Shown one piece after another: positions 1 through 4,764 of a stretch of 5,000 bases of DNA. The DNA lies in the NCBI GenBank assembly GCA_002255065.1, contig NJEF01000089.1:1-5000 (forward strand). The letters are read 5' to 3'. This DNA is from Desulfurococcales archaeon ex4484_204. Lineage in GTDB: Archaea; Thermoproteota; Thermoprotei_A; Sulfolobales; NBVN01. The number at the start of each line of letters is the position of its first letter. The first letter of the stretch is position 1. Both the position numbers and the translations under genes were made by a program. A model generated the notes under the pieces. That model had not been told where the DNA came from. It made no database searches and saw only the letters and a program-made list of their open reading frames with translations.

Positions 1-424
1 TCTCCAGCATCCTCCTCACGGTCCCCACGGTGTTCAGGCCTAGGGCTTCATCGATCGTGAACCACCCCGCCTCCAGGACCTCGCTCGAAGGCCTTAAAAC
101 CGTGCTTAACGGCTTAACTAAGAGGTCCACGATCACGTAGTGGTACTTAACGCGGCCCCCACGATCCCTCTCAATGATCTCATCAACCCACACAACACCC
201 TCAACAACCCCGTCAACACCCACCTCCTCCCTCAACTCCCTCAGCACCGCGTCCTCAAGGCTCTCACCAACCTCCTGAACACCGCCCGGCACCGCCCAGT
301 ACCCCTTATAGGGCTCCCTACCCCTCCTAATCAGGAGAACCCTATCCCCATAAACAACGACGGCACCCACCCCAACAAAGGGGTGCTCAGGGTAAAACCT
401 GCCCCCCAACCCAGCCACCAACAC
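1..424 (-). CDS. Nudix hydrolase, partial (C-terminus beyond window)
   Basis: This protein should hydrolyse a nucleoside diphosphate linked to another group (such as ADP-ribose, an oxidised NTP or a related dinucleotide) in the cytoplasm, using Mg2+. The visible 141 residues begin at GTG 424. They contain a complete Nudix box at residues 48-70 (G48, E54, R62-E63, E66-E67, G69), matching GX5EX7REUXEEXGU exactly. Before it lie the usual beta strands (GVGAVVV, RVLLIRRGREP) and the YWAVPGG approach; after it comes KYHYVIVDLL and a C-terminal helix that is cut by the window edge. The family is usually about 140-160 residues, so little is missing. An in-frame TAG at 440-442 limits the start to GTG 424, TTG 421 or GTG 418. 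All lie close to a TATA-like element, suggesting a leaderless or nearly leaderless message. The family is certain; the substrate cannot be named from the motif. Confidence 0.93.
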   Translation of the reverse strand, partial: MLVAGLGGRFYPEHPFVGVGAVVVYGDRVLLIRRGREPYKGYWAVPGGVQEVGESLEDAVLRELREEVGVDGVVEGVVWVDEIIERDRGGRVKYHYVIVDLLVKPLSTVLRPSSEVLEAGWFTIDEALGLNTVGTVRRMLE

Positions 425-440
425 GTAGATGCTGTAGGGC

Positions 441-450
441 TAAATAACTA
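441..450 (-). promoter_or_regulatory. Putative TATA box of the Nudix gene
   Basis: On the minus strand this reads TAGTTATTTA, the most A/T-rich stretch upstream of the Nudix gene. Its centre is about 22-28 bases before the candidate starts at 424, 421 and 418, the spacing expected for archaeal TBP-directed transcription of a leaderless mRNA. No ribosome-binding site is seen, which agrees. The element is weak by consensus, so this is an inference from position and composition. Confidence 0.35.
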
Positions 451-542
451 GAGCAGCCGCTAACACCTAGCCGTAGAGCTGGTTAAGCCGCACGTAGAAC
501 CGCGTCGAGGGGGTTTAACAGGTGGGGGTAGCTAGCTGAGCT

Positions 543-555
543 GCGGGGCACCCGC
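543..555 (-). other. Small GC hairpin at the end of the YbaK gene
   Basis: GCGGG at 543-547 pairs with CCCGC at 551-555 across a three-base loop, and the stem touches the YbaK stop codon. The 5 bp stem could mark the 3' end of the message. No T tract follows on the minus strand, so it is not a convincing terminator. The 104 bases between here and the Nudix promoter hold nothing else I can support, apart from clustered AGCT tetramers at about 530-542. Confidence 0.25.
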
Positions 556-1019
556 TACAGCACCTTATAACCTATCCTTAACAGCGAGCCCGTGTCGACC
601 TTAACCCCGACGCCCGGGTACCCGGAGCTGAACACGAGCCACCCAGCCCTAAGAGCCCTAACATCCACGTACCCAGGCAGTCCCTTCTCACGTGTAATGG
701 TTGGGGGGATGAGGCCCGGCTTACAGCCCAGCAGCTCCAGCTCGCTACGCGTAGCTAGGCGCACCCTCTTCCTAGAAACCCCGACAGCCCTGCTAAGCAA
801 CCTCACATCGAGCCTATCGGTGGAGCGGAGGACTACAGCTACGAAGAACTGGCCCGCCCTAACGATGAGGGTCTTACCAACCCTCTCCAACGGGATCCCT
901 AGGGCAGCAGCGATCGCCTCGTTATCGACGTCCTCCACGCCCTCATGGAACACTACGCCCATGACTCCAAGCCCTTGAAACCTCCTTAAAACCTCCTCCC
1001 TAACCCCCTGATGCTGCAC
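555..1019 (-). CDS. YbaK/ProX-family aminoacyl-tRNA deacylase (trans-editing)
   Basis: Free-standing YbaK/ProX domains hydrolyse mischarged aminoacyl-tRNAs, classically Cys- or Ala-tRNA(Pro), in the cytoplasm. The 154-residue protein matches the usual single-domain length. Family features seen are the N-terminal helix and NEAIAAALGIPLERV (33-47), the KTLIV strand with the conserved lysine K49, LDVRLLSRAVG (70-80), KRVRLATRSELE (84-95), the glycine/proline loop around GLIPP (102-106), and a C-terminal segment ending LLRIGYKVL. The family often has G-G-x-x-P-F-G at the loop; here it is G-L-I-P-P-T-I, a variant that could shift tRNA specificity. The start is GTG 1019: an in-frame TAG lies about 20 bases upstream, no other start codon lies between, and GGTGG sits 6 bases before the GTG. 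A TATA-like box lies at 1061-1070. Family assignment is strong; the amino acid and tRNA edited are not determined. Confidence 0.88.
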   Translation of the reverse strand: MQHQGVREEVLRRFQGLGVMGVVFHEGVEDVDNEAIAAALGIPLERVGKTLIVRAGQFFVAVVLRSTDRLDVRLLSRAVGVSRKRVRLATRSELELLGCKPGLIPPTITREKGLPGYVDVRALRAGWLVFSSGYPGVGVKVDTGSLLRIGYKVL

Positions 1020-1060
1020 AGCGTGCCACCCAAGTAGCTAAGCACTCAACAGCACACCAC

Positions 1061-1070
1061 ATAATATAGC
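1061..1070 (-). promoter_or_regulatory. Putative TATA box of the YbaK gene
   Basis: The minus strand reads GCTATATTAT, centred about 46 bases upstream of GTG 1019. Initiation about 26 bases downstream would give a leader of about 20 bases carrying the GGTGG ribosome-binding sequence. Good TATA content and spacing, with no experimental support. Confidence 0.45.
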
Positions 1071-1151
1071 TTCCGTTCCCCCTAGGTGGCCATCCTAATT
1101 TTAATGGGTTTATAGCCGCGCCTAAGGAGTTCTGCCTCAGGCAAGCTCTAA

Positions 1152-1181
1152 GGAGGCTCTGTAACCGTAGACACCGCCTCC
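1152..1181. repeat. Inverted repeat / hairpin
   Basis: GGAGGC at 1152-1157 pairs with GCCTCC at 1176-1181. After a symmetric two-by-two internal loop (TC/CC), TGT pairs with ACA around an 8-base loop. In the plus orientation it starts about 40 bases downstream of a TTTATA element at 1109-1114. The total is 9 bp and the function is unknown. Confidence 0.4.
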
Positions 1182-1285
1182 TCAACCACCCATACCGCCT
1201 CATCTCAAGCACTTCAAGCTATGGTTAAAGCCCCAGCACATGTAAGCTGAGCTCACAAATCGTCCAGATAGAACGTTTAGGCTTA

Positions 1286-1311
1286 CGCCACCCGCCTTGC
1301 GGGGTAGGGCG
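1286..1311. repeat. Compact GC hairpin in the intergenic region
   Basis: CCCGC at 1291-1295 pairs with GCGGG at 1299-1303 over a CTT loop. The outer CGCC at 1286-1289 pairs with GGCG at 1308-1311 across an asymmetric internal loop (1 base against 4). Nine GC-rich pairs in 26 bases are unusual against this background. No T tract follows on either strand, so it does not read as a terminator. It may be part of a structured RNA or a regulatory site. Confidence 0.4.
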
Positions 1312-1351
1312 CGCTGAGTAGTTAAAGCAGGTTTAAGGTTTTAGCCCCTAG

Positions 1352-1362
1352 TTAAGTTATTA
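1352..1362 (+). promoter_or_regulatory. Possible TATA element for the plus-strand genes
   Basis: The sequence TTAAGTTATTA lies about 35 bases before the GTG at 1394. Initiation near 1383 would produce a roughly 10-base leader that just includes GGTGGT. The match to a TATA consensus is loose, and a second A/T-rich stretch at about 1331-1342 is an alternative. Confidence 0.3.
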
Positions 1363-1393
1363 CGTTGCCTAGCAGTGATTAGTTGGTGGTGCT

Positions 1394-1516
1394 GTGGCTA
1401 GGGTGGGTAGGCTCTACAGGGTTAGGAGGCCCGTCGTCGCTGGGTGGGTTAGGAGGCTGTACCCGCTCAGGCTTCATAGCGAGGTGCTCCGCTATTGGCT
1501 ATCAGGATCAGGCTAG
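1394..1516 (+). CDS. Possible small basic protein (40 aa) upstream of retropepsin-like gene
   Basis: I do not recognise this protein. A GTG start at 1394, preceded by GGTGGT at 1385-1390, opens 40 codons ending in TAG at 1514-1516. The product is rich in Arg, Val, Leu, Tyr and Trp (for example GRLYRVRRPVV and VRRLYPLRLHSEVLRYW), giving a strongly basic, possibly nucleic-acid-binding or helical peptide. Its 3' end overlaps the next gene by 22 bases in another frame. It also contains that gene's GAGGTG ribosome-binding site, so translation could be coupled. Two copies of GTTAGGAGG within it, 27 bases apart, encode VRR twice. It may instead be an upstream leader ORF without a stable product, or the surviving end of a larger gene. 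Confidence 0.4.
   Translation: MARVGRLYRVRRPVVAGWVRRLYPLRLHSEVLRYWLSGSG
1481..1486 (+). promoter_or_regulatory. Ribosome-binding site setting the TTG start at 1495
   Basis: GAGGTG is complementary to the archaeal 16S rRNA 3' end and stands 8 bases before TTG 1495. An in-frame TAG lies at 1477-1479 and there is no other start codon nearby, so this site decides the start of the retropepsin-like gene. Confidence 0.7.
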
Positions 1517-1932
1517 GTGTTAGGGCTAGGTTCGAACCTGGGGTGGAGGTCAGGGTTGTCGCGCTGGTAAACAGCGGTTTTGAAGCCGACACGCCTCAGC
1601 TGCTAGTACCTATGAAGCTAGCTGTTAAGCTGGGGCTTTACCAGCGCCTACCTGAGGCAAGGATCGAGAGCTACGGGACCTCAGCAGGGCCTGTGAGGAT
1701 GTACGTACTTCCCCAAGCACTGGATGTGTGGGTGGAGGAACCCGATGCTGAGAGCCCGGTAGTCATTACGGACGCAGTCATATCGGACGTGGAGGTGGAG
1801 GTTCTAATCAGCGACTACCTAGCCGGGGAGCTCGGCCTAATAGGTGAGGACTTCAGGCACGGGGTGTGGAGGCTGAGAACCGACCAACTGGGTAAGCAGA
1901 GAAGTAGCTACCCACCACAGAAGTGGGTCTAG
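1495..1932 (+). CDS. Retropepsin-like (clan AA-type) protein lacking the catalytic Asp
   Basis: This is a 145-residue soluble protein with no signal peptide or membrane segment. Its layout resembles single-domain retropepsin-like proteins: paired strands (residues 3-25), the loop ALVNSGFEADTP (23-34) where aspartic proteases carry ALVDTG or ALVDSG, LLVPMKLAVKLGL (36-48) like the 'P..lA..LGL' segment after the catalytic loop, then a beta-rich middle with YGTSAGPV (60-67). The segment VLISDYLAGELGL (103-115) occupies the place of the conserved hydrophobic-Gly strand and helix. Residue 26 is Asn, not Asp, so peptidase activity is doubtful unless a different Asp serves (D32 is near). Such proteins may act in binding rather than cleavage. 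The TTG start is fixed by GAGGTG at 1481-1486. It overlaps the preceding 40-codon ORF and converges on the kinase operon. The coding call is strong; the fold call rests on pattern recognition and is moderate. Confidence 0.8.
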   Translation: MAIRIRLGVRARFEPGVEVRVVALVNSGFEADTPQLLVPMKLAVKLGLYQRLPEARIESYGTSAGPVRMYVLPQALDVWVEEPDAESPVVITDAVISDVEVEVLISDYLAGELGLIGEDFRHGVWRLRTDQLGKQRSSYPPQKWV

Positions 1933-1960
1933 CAGCCCGGGAAACCTCTCTAATACCCCC

Positions 1961-1980
1961 GCTCCCTCTAGGGCGGGAGT
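1961..1980 (+). terminator. Possible hairpin terminator after the retropepsin-like gene
   Basis: GCTCCC at 1961-1966 can pair with GGGAGT at 1975-1980 (including a G-T wobble), and CCCGC at 1958-1962 with GCGGG at 1973-1977 is an alternative fold. A T-rich tract (TCTTTTACTT) follows at 2011-2020, and archaeal termination usually uses such tracts. The distance between hairpin and tract makes the call tentative. Confidence 0.3.
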
Positions 1981-2051
1981 ACATCGTTAATGGACCTCCA
2001 AGCTTAGAACTCTTTTACTTCGTTAGGCATCCCCTCTTACTCACCAGCTTT

Positions 2052-2086
2052 CTTAGCAAGCCTTTTACCCCCTCTGGCAGGCTAAG
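2052..2086 (-). terminator. Hairpin directly after the kinase operon, possible 3' end
   Basis: On the minus strand, beginning five bases after the kinase stop, CTTAGC (2086-2081) pairs with GCTAAG (2057-2052). After a two-by-two internal loop, GCC (2078-2076) pairs with GGC (2062-2060) around a 13-base purine-rich loop. No T tract follows on this strand. It may stabilise or end the operon mRNA; equally, it may serve the convergent gene, whose strand has TTTT in the loop at 2063-2066. Confidence 0.35.
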
Positions 2087-2090
2087 GCCT

Positions 2091-3056
2091 TCATAATTCA
2101 TCCATGAGCTCCTCTATCCTCTTAACAACATCTCTTTTAGAGAGGGCTACGCCGAGCTTTTTAAGAGCTATGATCACCGGCCCCACGACCGCTTTATACC
2201 CTATCACCGGCTCGAGGACCACCGCTCTAGGTATGCCCCTCTTAACCTCCTCCTTAAACACCTCCCGAACTATTTGGGAGTTGAAGACGTTGCCGACACC
2301 GCCGACTAAGACCTTCTTATCTATAACGTTGAGCTTCCTGGCCACCGATATAGCGGCAGCAGCTAGCTCCCTACCAGCACTCACCATGATCTCCCTAGCT
2401 ACCTCATCACCCTTACGCGCCTCCTCATCAACTAGCCTGGACAGCTTAGCTATCTCGCCGGGCGTTACGCACTCCCTCGAGTAGACTACGTCCATGATTT
2501 CGAGGAGGTCCCTAACCCCGTAGTACTGCTTAAGCCTGTCAACAAGGGATGTGTACCGCCCCCTCCCATCGTACGCCCTGGAGGCGGCGTTCAGCGCTTT
2601 CTGAGCTATCCAGTAAGCACCTCCCTCATCACCTATAACCCAGCCCCACCCACTCGACCTAGCCCTCCTACCCTCACCGTCGATACCGAAAGCTATGGCC
2701 CCAGTACCAGCGATAACAGCTATGCCTGGCCTACCCCACGTAACCGTGTAGAGGGCCGCGACGGCGTCGTGCTCAATAACCGTCTTCTCGGCTGGCAGCC
2801 CGAGCTCCCTAACAACCCCTCGAGCCCTACCCCGCATCCTCTCCGTATCCAGGCCCGCCCAGCTAATAGAGATTACATCGAGGTCGTTAATGGAGAGCCC
2901 CCGCCCGAGGACGCACTCGTTAATGACCTGCTGAAGGGCCCCCACAACCCTCTCCCTACCAAGGATTATGTCGGCAGGCCCCGCAACACACCTAGCAGTA
3001 ATTTCTAGGTCCCTACTCAACAGTACGGCGAAGGTCTTCGTCTTACCTATATCCAT
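2091..3056 (-). CDS. BadF/BadG/BcrA-type sugar kinase, probable N-acetylglucosamine/glucosamine kinase
   Basis: This cytoplasmic ATP-dependent kinase is of the actin-like (ASKHA) fold and probably phosphorylates an amino sugar at C6. Its 321 residues carry the phosphate-1 loop DIGKTKT (2-8), SWAGLD (65-70), the likely catalytic region EHDAVAALY (95-103), the phosphate-2 motif IAGTGAIAFG (115-124), the family hallmark SGWGWVIGDEGGAYWI (135-150) and an adenosine-side glycine loop VLVGGVG (249-255). Length is normal for the family. The start is odd: ATG 3056 begins inside the first beta strand, and the four codons before it read FILA in frame, as expected of the full strand. No ATG, GTG or TTG exists upstream before an in-frame TAG at 3108-3110. 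It starts 2 bases after the previous ORF's stop with no clear ribosome-binding site, so translational coupling is likely. The SIS gene in the operon supports amino-sugar metabolism. Other BadF-family roles (2-hydroxyacyl-CoA dehydratase activator) are unlikely because the GWGWxxGDEG signature is of the sugar-kinase type. Confidence 0.88.
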   Translation of the reverse strand: MDIGKTKTFAVLLSRDLEITARCVAGPADIILGRERVVGALQQVINECVLGRGLSINDLDVISISWAGLDTERMRGRARGVVRELGLPAEKTVIEHDAVAALYTVTWGRPGIAVIAGTGAIAFGIDGEGRRARSSGWGWVIGDEGGAYWIAQKALNAASRAYDGRGRYTSLVDRLKQYYGVRDLLEIMDVVYSRECVTPGEIAKLSRLVDEEARKGDEVAREIMVSAGRELAAAAISVARKLNVIDKKVLVGGVGNVFNSQIVREVFKEEVKRGIPRAVVLEPVIGYKAVVGPVIIALKKLGVALSKRDVVKRIEELMDEL

Positions 3057-3058
3057 AG

Positions 3059-3364
3059 CTAGTATGAAGCCCGTTCCAGGCCACCCCCAGCGATGAAGCC
3101 CTCCAACCTACTAATAGCGTTAACCATGTTGAAAGCCCTAACATACCTCATCATCGAGCTAGCGACCTCCTCAGTAAGGACTCCGTAGGCGTCGATACCG
3201 ACACCCCTTAGAGAGCTGAACAGCTTCACCCTAGCGGAGACCACCTCGCTCCCCGACCACACGTACCTAGAGCATATACCTATCAACCACTCCCTATACC
3301 TACCCAGCACATCTGAGAACCTCCCCACACCCTTAAGGGGCGTACCTCCCCCATCAACCCCCAC
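3059..3364 (-). CDS. Unrecognised ORF (101 aa), probably the 3' part of a frameshifted gene
   Basis: I do not recognise this protein. It starts at GTG 3364 and ends with TAG two bases before the kinase ATG. After a glycine-rich beginning it looks mostly helical and soluble: RFSDVLGRYREWLIGI, SEVVSARVKLFSSLRG, then a long amphipathic helix around EEVASSMMRYVRAFNMVNAI. Codon use (AGG/CTA rich) matches its neighbours, so it is really coding. The first 11 bases overlap the ORF at 3354-3596 in another frame. Removing one G from the five-G run at 3358-3362 joins the two into a single 178-residue frame with no other change, reading QVGGVDGGGTPLKG across the junction. As it stands, translation could start at GTG 3364 by coupling, with AGGT close upstream. 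Position between an SIS protein and a sugar kinase hints at amino-sugar metabolism, but no function is assigned. Confidence 0.6.
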   Translation of the reverse strand: MGVDGGGTPLKGVGRFSDVLGRYREWLIGICSRYVWSGSEVVSARVKLFSSLRGVGIDAYGVLTEEVASSMMRYVRAFNMVNAISRLEGFIAGGGLERASY

Positions 3365-3596
3365 CGACCTGGTTCAAGGAGGCTACGAACGCTGCAGGTG
3401 CTTTAAGGGCTTTAGCAACCTTAATAGCTGACCCAACAACCGGTACGGATGTCGGTGAGACCCCTAGTAGGGTCACCAGCTCCCCTAACCCCCCGTAGAA
3501 GGTGTCGAGCATGAACCTAGCTATGGGGACCCCCCTCTCAATGCAGAACCTCCTAGCAGGGCTGGAGTTGAGGGGCTTTACGGACACGTCGACCAC
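3354..3596 (-). CDS. Unrecognised ORF (80 aa), probably the 5' part of a frameshifted gene
   Basis: I do not recognise this protein. The GTG start at 3596 follows the TAG of the SIS gene with no gap. GGGGAG inside the end of that gene provides a ribosome-binding site at about 6 bases. The product begins VDVSVKPLNSSPARRF, then carries a mildly hydrophobic stretch (FMLDTFYGGLGELVTLLGV and VPVVGSAIKVAKALKAPAA), more like a folded core than a membrane segment. It ends at TGA 3354-3356 directly after a glycine run. Codon use is typical of the region. The stop lies 1-2 bases past a G5 run, and the downstream frame resumes coding at once, which suggests a frame break in one gene rather than two genes (see the entry at 3059-3364). 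Confidence 0.6.
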   Translation of the reverse strand: MVDVSVKPLNSSPARRFCIERGVPIARFMLDTFYGGLGELVTLLGVSPTSVPVVGSAIKVAKALKAPAAFVASLNQVGGG

Positions 3597-4664
3597 CTAG
3601 TACTCCCCAACAAACCTCACGAGGTTTCTAGGGGCGTCCGGGTCCCTACCCCTCCCCACGGCGTAGTAGTAGGCGATTAGCTGTAGCGGGACGATCGCTG
3701 TTAGAGCTACTAAATCCTCAACCCCTAATTCAGGGATCTCCACCACTACGTTAGCACCCCCCTCAGGACTTCCCTCCCTATCCGTTAGTAAGATCGTTCT
3801 AGCCCCCCTACCAACCATGTCGAGGTAGAGCTTCCTGACAGCGTTAAAGCTACCCCCACCGGGGTTAATGAACACCAGCACCTGCTCCTCCCCCACGGTA
3901 GCCATGGGGCCGTGCCTGAACTCGAGTGCGTGTAGGGCCTCCGTAGCTATGTACGATGTCTCCTTAAGCTTTAGAGCTGCCTCCAGAGCTATCGGGTATG
4001 AAGGGCCTTGACCTAGGAATACCGCTCTCCCTATACCGCTACCGATAAGCCCCATCGATACCTCCCGTAAGGCATCCACCCTATCTAGGAGCTCCTCAAC
4101 AGCCCCCCTCACCGCTAGTACGTAGCTACCGTAATCAACGCCCTCCCCCCTGCTCAGCCCGGCTACGGTGGATGAGAACACCCAGGCTGCTAGGGATAGG
4201 GAGGTGAAGCTCTTAGTCATAACTACGCTGCGCTCACCGCCTACGTCGATGTAGATGTACCTATCTATGTAGTTAGGGACCTCCCCCGGCCTAGTGATCG
4301 AGAAGATGATGGTTGTGGCCCCCCGCTCCTTAGCCCTCTTTAAAGCGGTGAGGGTTTCAGCCGTCCTGCCGGAGCGGGATATAGCTACAGCAACGCTCCC
4401 GCTATCGATGGCCCTGTACGTGTACAGCAGCACCTCCGATGAAGGCTGCGGGTAGGCCGTGTAGCCACCCATGTTAAGGATCGGTAGGGCAGCGTACATG
4501 GCGGCGTAGTACGAGGAGCCGCAGCCGATGAAGAAGAACTTCCTAGGACCCTCCCCGTACACCTCCTCAGCCAACCCCCTAATCCTCGGGATGGACCTGT
4601 AGATGGAGTCAACTGCTCGAGGTGTTTCGTATATATCCATCAACGTCTTCCGCCCTACAGCCAT
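3597..4664 (-). CDS. Two-SIS-domain amino-sugar-phosphate protein (GlmS isomerase-like / GlmD-type GlcN-6-P deaminase)
   Basis: This 355-residue cytoplasmic protein equals the isomerase half of GlmS without the glutaminase domain, the layout of archaeal glucosamine-6-phosphate deaminase (GlmD of Thermococcus kodakarensis) and related NagB-II/AgaS proteins. It probably converts glucosamine-6-P to fructose-6-P plus ammonia. SIS domain 1 shows IYETPRAV (11-18), IGCGSSYYAA (46-55), the SRSGRTAET phosphate loop (96-104) and GGERSVVMTKSFTS (142-155). SIS domain 2 shows GQGPSYPIALEAALKLKETSY (218-238), with E235 at the place of the GlmS catalytic Glu, and ALEFRHGPMA (246-255). The C-terminal loop reads NLVRFVGEY: R350 stands where GlmS has its essential Lys in NLAKS, which argues for a function other than canonical isomerisation. 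It is the first gene of the operon. ATG 4664 lies about 33 bases below a strong TATA box; M9 is an alternative start. Its stop abuts the next gene. Confidence 0.9.
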   Translation of the reverse strand: MAVGRKTLMDIYETPRAVDSIYRSIPRIRGLAEEVYGEGPRKFFFIGCGSSYYAAMYAALPILNMGGYTAYPQPSSEVLLYTYRAIDSGSVAVAISRSGRTAETLTALKRAKERGATTIIFSITRPGEVPNYIDRYIYIDVGGERSVVMTKSFTSLSLAAWVFSSTVAGLSRGEGVDYGSYVLAVRGAVEELLDRVDALREVSMGLIGSGIGRAVFLGQGPSYPIALEAALKLKETSYIATEALHALEFRHGPMATVGEEQVLVFINPGGGSFNAVRKLYLDMVGRGARTILLTDREGSPEGGANVVVEIPELGVEDLVALTAIVPLQLIAYYYAVGRGRDPDAPRNLVRFVGEY

Positions 4665-4690
4665 CCAGCAACCCTACAAGAATACGTCGG

Positions 4691-4703
4691 AGCTATATAT
4701 TAA
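4691..4703 (-). promoter_or_regulatory. TATA box of the amino-sugar operon
   Basis: The minus strand reads TTAATATATAGCT, the best TATA element in the window. Its centre is about 33 bases before ATG 4664, so initiation about 26 bases downstream would leave a leader of only about 7 bases. The sequence just before the ATG (GGTTGCTGG) has no good ribosome-binding site, consistent with near-leaderless translation. The purine-rich BRE expected upstream is not evident. Confidence 0.6.
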
Positions 4704-4764
4704 GAAGAGGTTACAGAGATAGGGAGCTAGGAGCTTAGAGGTACAGGCTACATTTAAGTGATGT

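Larger units (their letters stand above)
1071..1393. other. Intergenic region between divergent units, no supported gene
   Basis: About 320 bases lie between the minus-strand YbaK promoter and the plus-strand ORF at 1394. Open stretches exist on both strands (minus 1000-1212; plus about 1080-1228), but neither has a good start, a ribosome-binding site or a recognisable protein. The region holds two inverted repeats (1152-1181 and 1286-1311) and A/T-rich elements at 1109-1114 (TTTATA) and about 1352-1362. It could contain regulatory DNA, an unannotated small RNA, or decayed coding sequence. Confidence 0.5.

Noticed and set aside
140..451. Plus-strand frame of 103 codons antisense to the Nudix gene
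   Set aside because: It is a shadow of the Nudix gene: composition is dominated by Pro, Asn and Thr, and the opposite strand has a perfect Nudix box.
592..978. Plus-strand frame of 128 codons antisense to the YbaK gene
   Set aside because: Ser/Thr/Pro-rich shadow without motifs; the minus strand encodes a recognisable family.
1000..1212. Minus-strand 70-codon open frame across the YbaK promoter and intergenic region
   Set aside because: It overlaps the YbaK start and TATA region, has no ribosome-binding site and an unnatural Arg/Cys/Leu-rich composition, and shows no recognisable motif.
1080..1228. Plus-strand open stretch in the intergenic region (Arg/Leu-rich reading)
   Set aside because: It lacks a convincing start codon or ribosome-binding site and resembles no family I can name. 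It could be decayed coding sequence but cannot be supported.
1529..1538. GGTTCGAACC, identical to a tRNA T-loop core
   Set aside because: It lies inside the retropepsin-like coding frame. The flanking bases do not form a 5 bp T-stem, and no acceptor, D-arm or anticodon arm can be drawn around it.
2104..3008. Two plus-strand frames antisense to the kinase
   Set aside because: Low-complexity Ser/Thr/Leu and Pro/Asn-rich shadows of the kinase gene.
4385..4612. Minus-strand 75-codon frame inside the SIS gene
   Set aside because: Alternative frame within a clearly coding gene; composition is Arg/Ser/Thr-rich and motif-free.
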